Shown here piece by piece: positions 34,758-43,468 of a DNA stretch of 64,000 nucleotides. Origin of the DNA: UBA8752 sp002336475 (GTDB lineage: Bacteria > Bacteroidota > Bacteroidia > Flavobacteriales_D > Sanyastnellaceae); the NCBI GenBank assembly GCA_943846755.1, contig OX044365.1:1426001-1490000 (forward strand), written 5' to 3'. The translations under genes and the position numbers were made by a program. Below the pieces are notes generated by a model. The model saw only the letters and a program-made list of their open reading frames with translations, was not told the origin of the DNA and searched no databases. Position 1 is the stretch's first letter; each line of letters opens with the position of its first letter.

Positions 34758-36211
34758 CAGAGCTCTTTGCGCAATCGGGCCACAGGAATGCCCAGCTGTT
34801 CCCTGTACTTCGCGACCGTTCTTCGCGCGATGCGGTAACCCTTGTCCTGCAGGACATTCATGAGCTTCTCATCGCTCAGCGGCTTGCGCTTGTCTTCTGC
34901 ATCAACGGCTTCTTCCAAGATTTTTTTGACCTCCCGTGTAGACACCTCCTCCCCGCTCTCGGTGGTGAGGGATTCGCTGAACAGCGATTTCAGCAAAAAG
35001 GTGCCGTAAGGGGTTTGGACATATTTTGAATTGGCCACCCGTGACACGGTGCTGATGTCCATGTTGATGCGTTCCGCGATGTCTTTGAGGATCATGGGGC
35101 GAAGCTGTGTCTCATCGCCTGTGAGGAAATACGCCTCTTGCAACTGCAGGATGGCCTGCATGGTCACCCGCAAGGTGTTTTGACGCTGTTTGATGGCATC
35201 AATGAACCACTTGGCCGCATCGACTTTGCGCTTCACGAATGTGATGGCCTCTTTTTGGGTGCGGTCAGGGGACTTGGACGCCGCATAGCCCTGCATCATG
35301 TCGCGGTATTCGTTGGAGACCTTCAGCTCGGGGGCATTGCGCCCATTGATTTGAAGCCGCAGCTCGTCCCCTTCTACAGCAACATGAAAATCAGGGACTA
35401 CGGCTTGAATGGGGCGGGCGTTGTCTGCGCCAGAATTTCCCGGTTTGGGGTTCAATCGGGTGATCTCAGCCATGGCAGAACGGAGGGCGTCTTCCCCAAC
35501 ATCCAGCCGGGCCACCAGCTTGTCGTAATGCTTTTTGGTGAAGGCATCGAACTGCTCGTCCAATATCCGCTTGGCCAATGCCAATCCTTCACGTCCATCA
35601 GCGCCGGCCAACTCCAACTTGCGCTCGAGCTGCAGCACCAGACATTCCCTCAGGTCGCGCGCCCCCACACCTGCCGGATCCAAACGCTGTACGATCGCCA
35701 GAATGTCCTCCAACTCCTCCTCTGCGACTTCTACCCCTTGACCAAAAGCGAGGTCAGAAGAAATCGCATAGAGGTCGCGCCTGAGGTAACCTGCTTCGTC
35801 GAGGTTGCCGATCAAGAAAGCGGCCAACATGCGCTGACGGTCAGTCACCGGTTGCAGGCCTACCTGTGCGGCAAGGCGGTCCGAAAAAGTCTCTCCCGCG
35901 CCAAAGGCCGTATCCCGGTCCTCGTGTTCCGCGTGGTTGTTGACCGCATACCGGTATCCCGGAGTAGGGTCGTCGAGGTAGGCGTCAAAGTCAAAATCTT
36001 CGCGTGTTTCTCCGCGGTCGTCATCTAGCCCATCGGCCGAATCCACTTGCTGCTCTTCCTCACGCCCCTCCTCTAAAGCGGGGTTGGCCTCCAGCTCTTC
36101 TTTGATCCTCGCTTCTAACTCCAAGGTGGGCACCTGCAACAGCTTCATCAACTGAATCTGTTGTGGACTCAGCTTTTGTTGGAGCTTTTGTTGAAGGCTT
36201 TGCTTGAGCAT
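34757..36211 (-). CDS. rpoN: RNA polymerase sigma-54 factor
   Basis: Alternative sigma factor that needs an activator ATPase and reads -24/-12 promoters. The 484-residue protein has the N-terminal glutamine-rich activator region (MLKQSLQQKLQQKLSPQQIQL), the acidic linker (residues about 48-95), the core-binding domain, and the RpoN box RRTVAKYREQLGI at about residue 466. All domains are present and full length. No sigma-54 activator lies in the window. Confidence 0.95.
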   Translation of the reverse strand: MLKQSLQQKLQQKLSPQQIQLMKLLQVPTLELEARIKEELEANPALEEGREEEQQVDSADGLDDDRGETREDFDFDAYLDDPTPGYRYAVNNHAEHEDRDTAFGAGETFSDRLAAQVGLQPVTDRQRMLAAFLIGNLDEAGYLRRDLYAISSDLAFGQGVEVAEEELEDILAIVQRLDPAGVGARDLRECLVLQLERKLELAGADGREGLALAKRILDEQFDAFTKKHYDKLVARLDVGEDALRSAMAEITRLNPKPGNSGADNARPIQAVVPDFHVAVEGDELRLQINGRNAPELKVSNEYRDMMQGYAASKSPDRTQKEAITFVKRKVDAAKWFIDAIKQRQNTLRVTMQAILQLQEAYFLTGDETQLRPMILKDIAERINMDISTVSRVANSKYVQTPYGTFLLKSLFSESLTTESGEEVSTREVKKILEEAVDAEDKRKPLSDEKLMNVLQDKGYRIARRTVAKYREQLGIPVARLRKEL

Positions 36212-36245
36212 GAGGTATTAACGCGTGCCACCAAGGCGGCAGTAT

Positions 36246-37676
36246 TCAGAATTCTGCATTGAGGGGGGTCCGCGGAAATGGAATCACGTCGCGGATGTTG
36301 GTCATCCCTGTGGCGAACATCACCAACCGCTCGAAGCCGAGTCCAAAACCCGCATGGGGAGCTGTGCCAAAACGTCGGGTATCCAAATACCACCACACGT
36401 GGTCTTCTGGGATGTTGAACTCCGCGCATTTCTGCTGCAACCGGTCCAAACGCTCCTCACGCTGGCTTCCGCCCACGAGCTCTCCAATCCCCGGGACCAG
36501 CACATCCATCGCAGCCACCGTCTTTCCGTCGTCGTTGGCCCGCATGTAGAAGGCCTTGATTTCGGCAGGGTAGTCGGTCAAGATCACCGGTTGCTTGAAC
36601 TTCTTCTCGACCAACCAGCGCTCGTGCTCACTTTGCAAATCCACGCCCCACTCTACAGGGTACTTGAACTTCTTCTTTTTATAAGGCTTGGAGCTGCGCA
36701 GGAGGTCAATCGCCTCGGTGTAGGTGATGCGGATAAAGGGATTCTCTGTTACAAAACGCAGCCGCTCGATGAGCCCCATTTCATTGCGCTGGTCAGCAGG
36801 CAACTGCTTTTCCGCATCGGCCTCGCGCTTGGCGAGGAATTCCAGCTCGGCAGGATAACGCTCGAGCATGCGGGTGAGAACAAAGCGCAGGCAATCCTCC
36901 GCGAGGTCCATGTTGTCATCGAGGTCGTTGAACGCCACTTCGGGCTCAATCATCCAGAACTCGGCGAGGTGGCGAGAAGTGTTGCTGTTCTCAGCGCGGA
37001 AAGTGGGGCCAAAGGTGTACACCTTGCCCAATGCCATCGCACCGAGCTCAGCTTCGAGTTGGCCGCTTACCGTGAGGTTGGCGGCTTTTCCAAAGAAATC
37101 CGCGCCGTGGTCAACCGCACCGTCCTCGGTTCGGGGCACATCGTTGAGGTCCAGGGTTGTGACCTGGAACATCTCCCCAGCTCCCTCTGCATCACTGCCC
37201 GTTACGATGGGGGTATGCAGCATGTTAAACCCATTCTGATTGAAGTACTCATGAATGGCAAACTGCAAGCCATGGCGCAAGCGGAACACCGCATTGAAGG
37301 TGCTCGTGCGGAAACGCAGATGGGCCTTCTCGCGCAGAAACTCCATCGTGTGCCGCTTCATCTGGATGGGGTACACCTCCGGATCTGCATCGCCGAGGAC
37401 CTCCAGCGTTTTGACCTCTACTTCCGTAGCCTGGCCCTTTCCTTGGCTTTCGATCAAGGTGCCTACGGCCGAAATGGCGGCCCCCGTCGTGAGGCGCTTT
37501 CTCAGGGCCTCATCGGTGTTGTCCCGGTCGACCACCAGCTGCAGATTGGACAAACTGGATCCGTCGTTGATGGAGAGGAACTGGTCATTCCGGAAAGTCC
37601 GGACCCATCCACAAACGGTCACCTCCTCGCCTGCGAGGGTGGTGTCGAGCAATTGAGAAATCGTGTGGCGCTTCAC
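36246..37676 (-). CDS. asnS: Asparaginyl-tRNA synthetase
   Basis: Charges tRNA-Asn. The 476-residue class II enzyme has the OB-fold anticodon domain (EEVTVCGWVRTFRNDQF), motif 2 region FGPTFRAENSNTSRHLAEFWMIEPE, and motif 3 GFGLGFERLVMFATGMTNIRDVIPFPRTP, partly quoted as GFGLGFERLVM. Start codon is GTG at 37676, giving the usual MKRHTISQLL start. That GTG overlaps the TGA of a 19-codon upstream ORF, so initiation may be coupled to it. Confidence 0.94.
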   Translation of the reverse strand: MKRHTISQLLDTTLAGEEVTVCGWVRTFRNDQFLSINDGSSLSNLQLVVDRDNTDEALRKRLTTGAAISAVGTLIESQGKGQATEVEVKTLEVLGDADPEVYPIQMKRHTMEFLREKAHLRFRTSTFNAVFRLRHGLQFAIHEYFNQNGFNMLHTPIVTGSDAEGAGEMFQVTTLDLNDVPRTEDGAVDHGADFFGKAANLTVSGQLEAELGAMALGKVYTFGPTFRAENSNTSRHLAEFWMIEPEVAFNDLDDNMDLAEDCLRFVLTRMLERYPAELEFLAKREADAEKQLPADQRNEMGLIERLRFVTENPFIRITYTEAIDLLRSSKPYKKKKFKYPVEWGVDLQSEHERWLVEKKFKQPVILTDYPAEIKAFYMRANDDGKTVAAMDVLVPGIGELVGGSQREERLDRLQQKCAEFNIPEDHVWWYLDTRRFGTAPHAGFGLGFERLVMFATGMTNIRDVIPFPRTPLNAEF

Positions 37677-37732
37677 TTTGGCGTCTTTTGAAGAACTGCT
37701 ATCACTGTTTTCCGGAAGTCTTCCGGCTGCAT
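37673..37732 (-). CDS. Possible 19-codon leader ORF coupled to asnS
   Basis: An ATG at 37730-37732 opens MQPEDFRKTVIAVLQKTPK and its TGA overlaps the asnS GTG start as GTGA. A CATCTTTG -7-like element (37735-37742) ends 2 nt before this ATG, so a transcript starting there would begin at the leader ORF. It has no Asn codon, so classical attenuation by Asn is not supported; coupling to help a weak GTG start is the more likely role if it is real. Confidence 0.35.
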   Translation of the reverse strand: MQPEDFRKTVIAVLQKTPK

Positions 37733-37734
37733 TG

Positions 37735-37742
37735 CAAAGATG
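37735..37742 (-). promoter_or_regulatory. Possible -7 element CATCTTTG of asnS
   Basis: Differs from TAnnTTTG at the first base; located between the ABC gene stop and asnS, about 58 nt before the asnS GTG and 2 nt before the leader ORF ATG. Confidence 0.35.
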
Positions 37743-37749
37743 CGGCGAT

Positions 37750-38448
37750 TCAAGCCTTTACGGCGCGTTGTTGGTCGTCGTTTGAAACCACACCATCTCG
37801 GAGGCGCACGATGCGGTGGGCATGGGCTGCAATGTCCTCCTCGTGGGTCACGACGATCACGGTATTTCCGGCAGCATGAATCTCCTCGAAAAGGGCCATG
37901 ATTTCAATGGAAGTCTTGGTGTCCAAGTTGCCCGTGGGCTCGTCCGCCAGCAATAAATCGGGACGGTTCACCAAAGCCCGAGCGACGGCCACCCTTTGGC
38001 GCTGGCCACCGGACAATTCGTTGGGCTTGTGGTCCATGCGGTCTCCAAGACCCACCTGATGCAGCACCTCTTGGGCCCGGGCAGTGCGCTCGGCAGTCCC
38101 CAACCCTGCGTACACCATTGGGAGTGCTACATTTTCGAGTGCGGTGTACCGCGGCATGAGGTTGAAGGTCTGAAAAACAAAACCTATCCGGCGGTTTCGG
38201 ATGTCGGCCAGAGCATCATCGTCAAGGGTACCCACATCTTCTCCCGCGAGGTGGTACTTGCCCGAAGTGGGGGTATCCAGACAGCCCAACATGTTCATGA
38301 GGGTGGACTTTCCCGATCCAGAAGGCCCCATCAATGCGGTATACTCTCCTTTCTCGACGTCCATTGACAACCCCCTCAGGGCATGAACCTGCTGATCCCC
38401 CACCTGGTAGGTCTTCCACACATCTTGTACCCGAATCAAAGCTGGCAT
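37750..38448 (-). CDS. ABC transporter ATP-binding protein, MacB/LolD type
   Basis: A 232-residue ATPase with Walker A MGPSGSGKSTLMNML, Q-loop VFQTFNLMPRYTALENV, signature LSGGQRQRVAVARAL, Walker B LLLADEPTGNLD and the His switch VIVVTHEEDI. These features match the MacB/LolD/FtsE group that drives lipoprotein or efflux permeases at the inner membrane. No permease is adjacent. The ATG at 38448 gives the usual short start before LIRVQDVWKTYQVG. Confidence 0.88.
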   Translation of the reverse strand: MPALIRVQDVWKTYQVGDQQVHALRGLSMDVEKGEYTALMGPSGSGKSTLMNMLGCLDTPTSGKYHLAGEDVGTLDDDALADIRNRRIGFVFQTFNLMPRYTALENVALPMVYAGLGTAERTARAQEVLHQVGLGDRMDHKPNELSGGQRQRVAVARALVNRPDLLLADEPTGNLDTKTSIEIMALFEEIHAAGNTVIVVTHEEDIAAHAHRIVRLRDGVVSNDDQQRAVKA

Positions 38449-38452
38449 GACC

Positions 38453-38460
38453 CAAAGAAA
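38453..38460 (-). promoter_or_regulatory. Putative -7 element TTTCTTTG of the MacB/LolD-type ATPase gene
   Basis: TTTCTTTG differs from TAnnTTTG at one base and ends exactly 4 nt before the ATG at 38448 (TTTCTTTGGGTCATG). Confidence 0.4.
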
Positions 38461-38572
38461 GGGCACATGCACCGGTCTTTCTCTCCCGCACGCGACCGAT
38501 GATCAGGATAAAAATGAATAAGCCTTTAATTTACCTTTCGAATGTTGTTCCGCATTCACCAACCCTCTGCAC

Positions 38573-40714
38573 ATGCATTTTCGTCTTCTCTTGGTTTTGC
38601 TTTTCCTGGCTCCTTGTGCCTTGTTTCATGGCCAAGTCCAAGTGAACAGCACGCTGACCGTAGAATCCTATGTCAATGACATTCTGCTCGGAGAGGGCGT
38701 AGAAGCGAGCAACATCCAACTCACCGGGAGCCCTGTTCAAATCGGTCAAATCTTGGGATTTATCCCGGGAGAATTCCCCATCACAGAAGGGCTAATTCTC
38801 AGCACCGAGGTGGCCTCTAACCCCGCCAACATCAACATGGGGTGCCAAGAAGACCAAATAGAAAACGGCCAAGTATCTGGAGATGCAGACCTTTTGAACA
38901 TCGCCAACAGCGTCCCCGGCCTGATTGGACAAAACTTCTCGGTGAGTGCCGTCAATGACATCTGTGCCATAGAGTTTGATTTCGAGGCGACAGGTGACTC
39001 TATCAGCTTCAACTATGTCTTTGGCTCCGATGAATACCTGACTTGGATCAACACACAGTACAACGACATTTTTGGATTCTTCTTGGATGGTCCTGGAATA
39101 GACGGCCCCTATGCCAACGGTGCCACCAATCTCGCAGAAGTCCCCGATTCCGACCCCCAATTGCCCATCACGATTAGCTCGGTCAACAATGTGACGAACT
39201 CAGAATTCTATATCAACAACAACCCAAATTCTGTTCTGTGCCAAAACGGTTACACCGTGCTGATGACCGCAAAGAGCGCGGTCATTTGTGGAGAGACCTA
39301 TCACATCCGACTGGCCATTGCCGACGGCTCCGACACTGCTCTAGAATCCATTGTGATTCTGGAATCTGGCTCATTTCAATCCAACGGGGCCACGATTGAG
39401 GCCTCTGCCAGCATTGGTGATTCCCCCATTTTCTTGGGGGATACCGTTGTGGTCGAAGGGTGCAATGAAGCGGCCTTTACCGTTTTCCGTCCGGTCACCA
39501 GTGTGATCGACACCCTGGAAATCTTCGTGTACGGCACCGCTGAAGAGGGGGTTGACTTTGCTGCCTTGGACACGAGTATCATTTTTGAAGTGGGCCAAAA
39601 CGAGCAGCAAATCCCATTGGACGTGTTTGCCGATGGCATCGCAGAGGGACCGGAGACGGTTACATTGGAGTACCTGTACATCAACTTGTGTGGAGACTCT
39701 ACCCTTGTCGCTGCCACGCTGGTGATTCAGGATCCTGATCCGCTTTTGGTGCAGGTGCCCGACGAAGTTGCACTCTGTCCTCCTGTTCAGATTTCGGCGG
39801 CCGTCATCCAGGGGTACGCCCCGTTTGGATTTTTGTGGAGCACTGGAGACACGACCGCTTCAATCGAATATGATGAGCTCGATCCCACCACCATTTTCCT
39901 GACCGTCACAGATGTCTGCGGGGACTCCACCATTGCGCCCATTGACCTGGTCAATCCCACGCCATTGGACGTCGAAATTGTGCAGGAAAACGCCCCCTAC
40001 TGTCCAGGTGACCCCGTTGCCTTGAGCACCAATGTGGTGTCGGGAAGCGGCACGGTGAGTTGGGACTGGTCCGGCAATGTGGACAACGCCAATGGCGGCA
40101 ATGCCAACGTCAGTCCCAGCACGAACGAGACTTTTACGGTGAATGCCGAGGATGCCTGTGGACAAACCGATGAAGCCGACTGGACGGTCTTGGTGCCCAC
40201 CTATGGGCCCATCCTCAGTGATGACGCAACATTCTGCCTCTTTCAGCAAGGGGTACTGGGGGTAGAGGGTGGCACCTTCCTCTATACTTTTTCAGGCCTT
40301 GACGGCGTGCCTTTGACCGCAGAAACTGACTCCAATGTGGTATTCACCAATGGCACGGGAAGCATGTACGTGGGCGGCGGCAACACTACTGTGACCGTTG
40401 TCATCGAGGATGAGTGCGGCAACACGACCAATGTCGACGTCACAGCAGAGGCTTGTGAAACCATCATTCCAAACATATTCACGCCCAACAACGACGGGGA
40501 AAACGACCGGTTCGTGATTGAAGGAATTGAAGGCTACCCGGGGAGCAGCATCCGCATCTTCAACCGCTGGGGCGGTGAAGTTTTCTTCGATGAAAACTAT
40601 GACTCCACTTGGGATGGCGAAGGGGCTGCCGACGGAACCTACTACTACATTTTTGACCGCAATGACGGCACCAGCTTTCGCGGTACCGTTCAAATTCTGA
40701 GGGAGCGCCAGTAA
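38573..40714 (+). CDS. Secreted protein with choice-of-anchor L-like domain and T9SS type B (gliding-motility) C-terminal domain
   Basis: A 713-residue protein with signal peptide (MHFRLLLVLLFLAPCALFHG). Residues about 25-260 match the choice-of-anchor L pattern (GLILSTEVASN, FDFEATGDSISFNYVFGSDEYL, FGFFLDGPGI). Calx-beta-like and PKD-like domains follow, with Cys-containing motifs such as LTVTDVCGDST. The last 85 residues start IIPNIFTPNNDGENDRFVI and end GTYYYIFDRNDG, the gliding motility-associated domain used as a type B T9SS signal. Probably a surface adhesin or motility-related protein. Confidence 0.86.
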   Translation: MHFRLLLVLLFLAPCALFHGQVQVNSTLTVESYVNDILLGEGVEASNIQLTGSPVQIGQILGFIPGEFPITEGLILSTEVASNPANINMGCQEDQIENGQVSGDADLLNIANSVPGLIGQNFSVSAVNDICAIEFDFEATGDSISFNYVFGSDEYLTWINTQYNDIFGFFLDGPGIDGPYANGATNLAEVPDSDPQLPITISSVNNVTNSEFYINNNPNSVLCQNGYTVLMTAKSAVICGETYHIRLAIADGSDTALESIVILESGSFQSNGATIEASASIGDSPIFLGDTVVVEGCNEAAFTVFRPVTSVIDTLEIFVYGTAEEGVDFAALDTSIIFEVGQNEQQIPLDVFADGIAEGPETVTLEYLYINLCGDSTLVAATLVIQDPDPLLVQVPDEVALCPPVQISAAVIQGYAPFGFLWSTGDTTASIEYDELDPTTIFLTVTDVCGDSTIAPIDLVNPTPLDVEIVQENAPYCPGDPVALSTNVVSGSGTVSWDWSGNVDNANGGNANVSPSTNETFTVNAEDACGQTDEADWTVLVPTYGPILSDDATFCLFQQGVLGVEGGTFLYTFSGLDGVPLTAETDSNVVFTNGTGSMYVGGGNTTVTVVIEDECGNTTNVDVTAEACETIIPNIFTPNNDGENDRFVIEGIEGYPGSSIRIFNRWGGEVFFDENYDSTWDGEGAADGTYYYIFDRNDGTSFRGTVQILRERQ

Positions 40715-40729
40715 CAGAAGCGCGCCCGC

Positions 40730-42241
40730 TCAGGCGCTCAACAGGCTGCTGCCGGTCATCTCTTTAGGTGGTTCAATTCCCATCAAGTGCAAGACCGTAG
40801 GGGCCACATCGGCAAGGATGCCATTCCTTACAGCACGCCCTTCGGGCTCAATGACCACCACGGGCACCAAATTCGTGGTATGCGCGGTGTGGGGTGAGCC
40901 ATCGTCGTTGCGGGCATACTCTGCATTTCCATGGTCGGCAATGACCACAAAGCGGTAGCCTGACAACCGGCCCGCTTCGAGGACCCGCGAAAATTGGCGA
41001 TCGGTCTCTGCACATGCTGCCACCACGGCATCAAATACCCCTGTGTGGCCCACCATGTCCGGGTTGGCAAAATTTAGACAGACAAAGTCAGGCGCATCGC
41101 CGGAGCCCATCGCATCAATGGCAGCATCTGCCACGCCTGCCGCGCTCATGGTCGGTTGAAGGTCATATGTCGGCACCTTCGGCGAAGGCACAACAGCCCG
41201 CTTTTCGCCCGGAAATTCTTGTTCCCGGCCTCCGCTAAAAAAGAAGGTCACGTGGGGGTATTTTTCAGTCTCTGCCAACCGCAACTGCGTGCCCGAAGCT
41301 GCCGATACAGCCTCTCCCAAGGTCATCTCGAGGTTGGGCTTGTCATACAGCACCTCGACACCTGTGAACCGCTCATCGTAATTGGTCATGGTCACGTAAT
41401 GCAGGTCGAGTGGCGCCAAATCATATTCCTCTAAGGCCTCTTGGGTCAAAGCCGTTGTGATTTGGCGGCACCGGTCTGTGCGGAAATTGAAGCACAACAC
41501 GACATCGCCCGGCCTCATCAATCCATCCACCCCATCCATCACGGCAGGCTCCACAAACTCGTCCGTGGTTCCTGCTTTGTAGGCGGCTTCCATCGCCAGC
41601 GCTGCATTGTCAAAGGAGTCCCCCTGGCCATGCACCATGGCGTTGTAAGATTTCGCAATGCGCTCCCACCTGCGGTCGCGGTCCATGGCCCAATACCGGC
41701 CGCACACTGTTGCAATGGCGGCGCCGGTCTCCTGACATACTGCTTCCAATTCCTCGAGGTATCCCGCTCCCAGTTTTGGGGCTGTATCCCGGCCATCTGT
41801 GAAGGCATGCACCACCACATCAGGCACTTCGGCATCGGCTGCAATGCGCAGCAAAGCGTGCAGGTGCTCTTGCTGGCTGTGCACGCCGCCCTTGCTCACG
41901 AGTCCCATCAGATGCAACCGGCGCCCTTCCAATTTGGCCATAGCCATGGCCTCTTGTAGCGTGGGCTCTGTGGCGATCGATCCATCAGAAACCGCAAGGT
42001 CTATGCGCAGCAAGTCCTGATAAACAATGCGTCCTGCACCAATATTGAGGTGTCCCACTTCGCTGTTTCCCATCTGACCTTTCGGCAGCCCTACCTGCTC
42101 TCCATGGGTGGTCAAACGTGCATGGGGATGGTCCGACATGACACCGTCAAAACACGGGGTATGCGCCATGTGGACAGCGTTGTTGTCATTGGGCTGACCT
42201 ATTCCCCAGCCATCGAGAATGATGAGAGCAGTTTTATCCAT
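40730..42241 (-). CDS. gpmI: 2,3-bisphosphoglycerate-independent phosphoglycerate mutase
   Basis: Interconverts 3- and 2-phosphoglycerate in glycolysis with two Mn ions. The 503-residue alkaline-phosphatase-fold enzyme begins KTALIILDGWGIG with a metal-binding Asp, has the phospho-Ser in GQMGNSEVGHLNIGAGR, the FTDGRDTAP motif, and late ligands in ADHGNAEYARNDDGSPHTAHT. Start ATG at 42241; the open frame to 42406 runs into the methyltransferase gene. Convergent with the type B T9SS gene. Confidence 0.95.
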   Translation of the reverse strand: MDKTALIILDGWGIGQPNDNNAVHMAHTPCFDGVMSDHPHARLTTHGEQVGLPKGQMGNSEVGHLNIGAGRIVYQDLLRIDLAVSDGSIATEPTLQEAMAMAKLEGRRLHLMGLVSKGGVHSQQEHLHALLRIAADAEVPDVVVHAFTDGRDTAPKLGAGYLEELEAVCQETGAAIATVCGRYWAMDRDRRWERIAKSYNAMVHGQGDSFDNAALAMEAAYKAGTTDEFVEPAVMDGVDGLMRPGDVVLCFNFRTDRCRQITTALTQEALEEYDLAPLDLHYVTMTNYDERFTGVEVLYDKPNLEMTLGEAVSAASGTQLRLAETEKYPHVTFFFSGGREQEFPGEKRAVVPSPKVPTYDLQPTMSAAGVADAAIDAMGSGDAPDFVCLNFANPDMVGHTGVFDAVVAACAETDRQFSRVLEAGRLSGYRFVVIADHGNAEYARNDDGSPHTAHTTNLVPVVVIEPEGRAVRNGILADVAPTVLHLMGIEPPKEMTGSSLLSA

Positions 42242-42248
42242 TGCGGCG

Positions 42249-42256
42249 CGAAGGTA
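42249..42256 (-). promoter_or_regulatory. Putative -7 element TACCTTCG of gpmI
   Basis: TACCTTCG ends 7 nt before the gpmI ATG; one mismatch to TAnnTTTG. Supports the ATG at 42241 as start. Confidence 0.45.
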
Positions 42257-42288
42257 CCCCCTGAAAAGGGCGGAAGCACTTTTGGGAT

Positions 42289-43119
42289 TTAGGCCCTTTG
42301 GTGCCAAGCCACGCGCACTGCTTCGCTGCTGGGCCCCGACTTTCTGTTGGGGATCAATATTCCCATGCGAAACACGTCGAGTGCTGCCACTTGCGGCTCC
42401 GAACACAACTCAAGCCAAGCGGCATGCATGTCTTTAGACCATCGGATATCGTCTACCACCACAATGAAGTCAGGTGACAACAGAGGTTGTATTTCCCGCC
42501 ATTGGCCCAAGAGAACTTGGCCTTCATGACAGCCGTCCAAAAACACCACATCGAAAGTCGTTTTGGAGGCGATCAAAGCCGGTAAGGTGCGCTCAAAAGG
42601 CCCTGTTTGAATGTGCACGTCAGACCCTGCATCGACATGCCATTGTAGCCGGCGCTGGGTCCAATCCGCCAAAGAAGCACTGCCCTCAAGCCCCATGTAA
42701 AAAGTGCCCTTCGGCGCCCCGGAAAGGAGGTAATCCCCTCCAGACCCCAAGCAAGTTCCGAGTTCCAGCATGCGCAAAGGAGGGCGGTCGGCTTGTTGAG
42801 CTGCGCGCGCTGCGGCCATGAGCCACTGTCCTTTACGCCGGTCCGAAGAAGCAGCCCTGGCCATGCTGGATACAGAAGATTTTCTGGACTTTCCTTCTGG
42901 AGGACAACCCGCCCCAAAATCGCGCCATTCCACCACCTCGTCCATCCGTTTCAACCGACGCTCCTCCCTCTCTATTCTCTTGAAATCATGTGACTTAGAC
43001 ACATCCTTCCATGCATCCAAACACTGTAAAAACACAAGGGACTGGGTGCTGATTTTACGCTGCCTGCTCCAACCCATTGGCCACTTAGACCAGCCCCACA
43101 ATCCGGAAGTGCGATTCAT
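42289..43119 (-). CDS. Class I SAM-dependent methyltransferase-like protein
   Basis: A 276-residue protein. After about 95 residues with a basic helical stretch (FKRIEREERRLKRMDEVVEW) comes a Rossmann methyltransferase core: RMLELGTCLGSGGDYLL (SAM motif I), TFYMGLEGSASLADW, FDVVFLDGCHEGQVLLGQW (the Asp after motif II) and FIVVVDDIRWSKDM. This layout resembles bacterial O-methyltransferases; the substrate is unknown. The ATG at 43119 is preferred to an upstream one at 43161, which overlaps tRNA-Val. Confidence 0.75.
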   Translation of the reverse strand: MNRTSGLWGWSKWPMGWSRQRKISTQSLVFLQCLDAWKDVSKSHDFKRIEREERRLKRMDEVVEWRDFGAGCPPEGKSRKSSVSSMARAASSDRRKGQWLMAAARAAQQADRPPLRMLELGTCLGSGGDYLLSGAPKGTFYMGLEGSASLADWTQRRLQWHVDAGSDVHIQTGPFERTLPALIASKTTFDVVFLDGCHEGQVLLGQWREIQPLLSPDFIVVVDDIRWSKDMHAAWLELCSEPQVAALDVFRMGILIPNRKSGPSSEAVRVAWHQRA

Positions 43120-43145
43120 GACGGCAATTTCGGACTTCCTTGCCC

Positions 43146-43153
43146 TATTTTTG
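43146..43153 (+). promoter_or_regulatory. -7 element TATTTTTG of tRNA-Val
   Basis: A perfect TAnnTTTG match 10 nt before the mature tRNA 5' end, the same distance as for tRNA-Phe. Confidence 0.6.
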
Positions 43154-43163
43154 CGCCTCAATG

Positions 43164-43238
43164 GGGCGGTTAGCTCAGCTGGTTCAGAGCACCTCGTTTA
43201 CACCGAGGGGGTCGGGGGTTCGAGTCCCTCACCGCCCA
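43164..43238 (+). tRNA. tRNA-Val (anticodon TAC)
   Basis: A 75-nt tRNA with acceptor GGGCGGT/ACCGCCC, anticodon stem-loop CCTCGTTTACACCGAGG presenting TAC, and T arm GGGGGTTCGAGTCCCTC. No CCA encoded beyond the discriminator A. Confidence 0.96.
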
Positions 43239-43305
43239 CCATGGCAACCATTGCCGAAACAATGCTTATCTTCTAAAAAGATATGTTTGTTAGAGACAAT
43301 TGCCC

Positions 43306-43323
43306 GCCCTCTAAGGGCTTTTT
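43306..43323 (+). terminator. Possible terminator after tRNA-Val
   Basis: A short stem GCCCT/AGGGC with a three-base loop followed by five T, about 70 nt after the tRNA. The 230-nt gap up to the next gene holds nothing else I can name. Confidence 0.45.
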
Positions 43324-43468
43324 AAGGGTCGGTCGCTTCGATTTCGTGAAAATCGGGGCCGATTCATTTGCCAGCTATGGCTGTCTCCCCCCCCACTTGC
43401 GTATTCAAATGTCCATGTGAATTGAACATCTCATTATGCGAAGTACAACTGCACCGAAGCTTTCAATA

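Noticed and set aside
36212..36240. Sigma-54-like TGGCAC upstream of rpoN
   Set aside because: The -24-like half is present but the -12 half (TTGC at the required distance) is missing; I found no full -24/-12 promoter in the window.
36225..37691. Long plus-strand open frame of 488 codons opposite asnS
   Set aside because: It is the exact antisense of asnS, whose motifs are clear. High GC at third codon positions keeps the opposite frame open. The same holds for plus-strand frames at 977-2248 (opposite mrp) and 35138-36028 (opposite rpoN).
40715..40729. Terminator between the type B T9SS gene and gpmI
   Set aside because: Only 15 nt separate the convergent genes and I see no stem followed by a T run.
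42818..43276. Plus-strand frame of 152 codons across tRNA-Val
   Set aside because: It runs antisense to the methyltransferase gene and then through the tRNA; no protein features.
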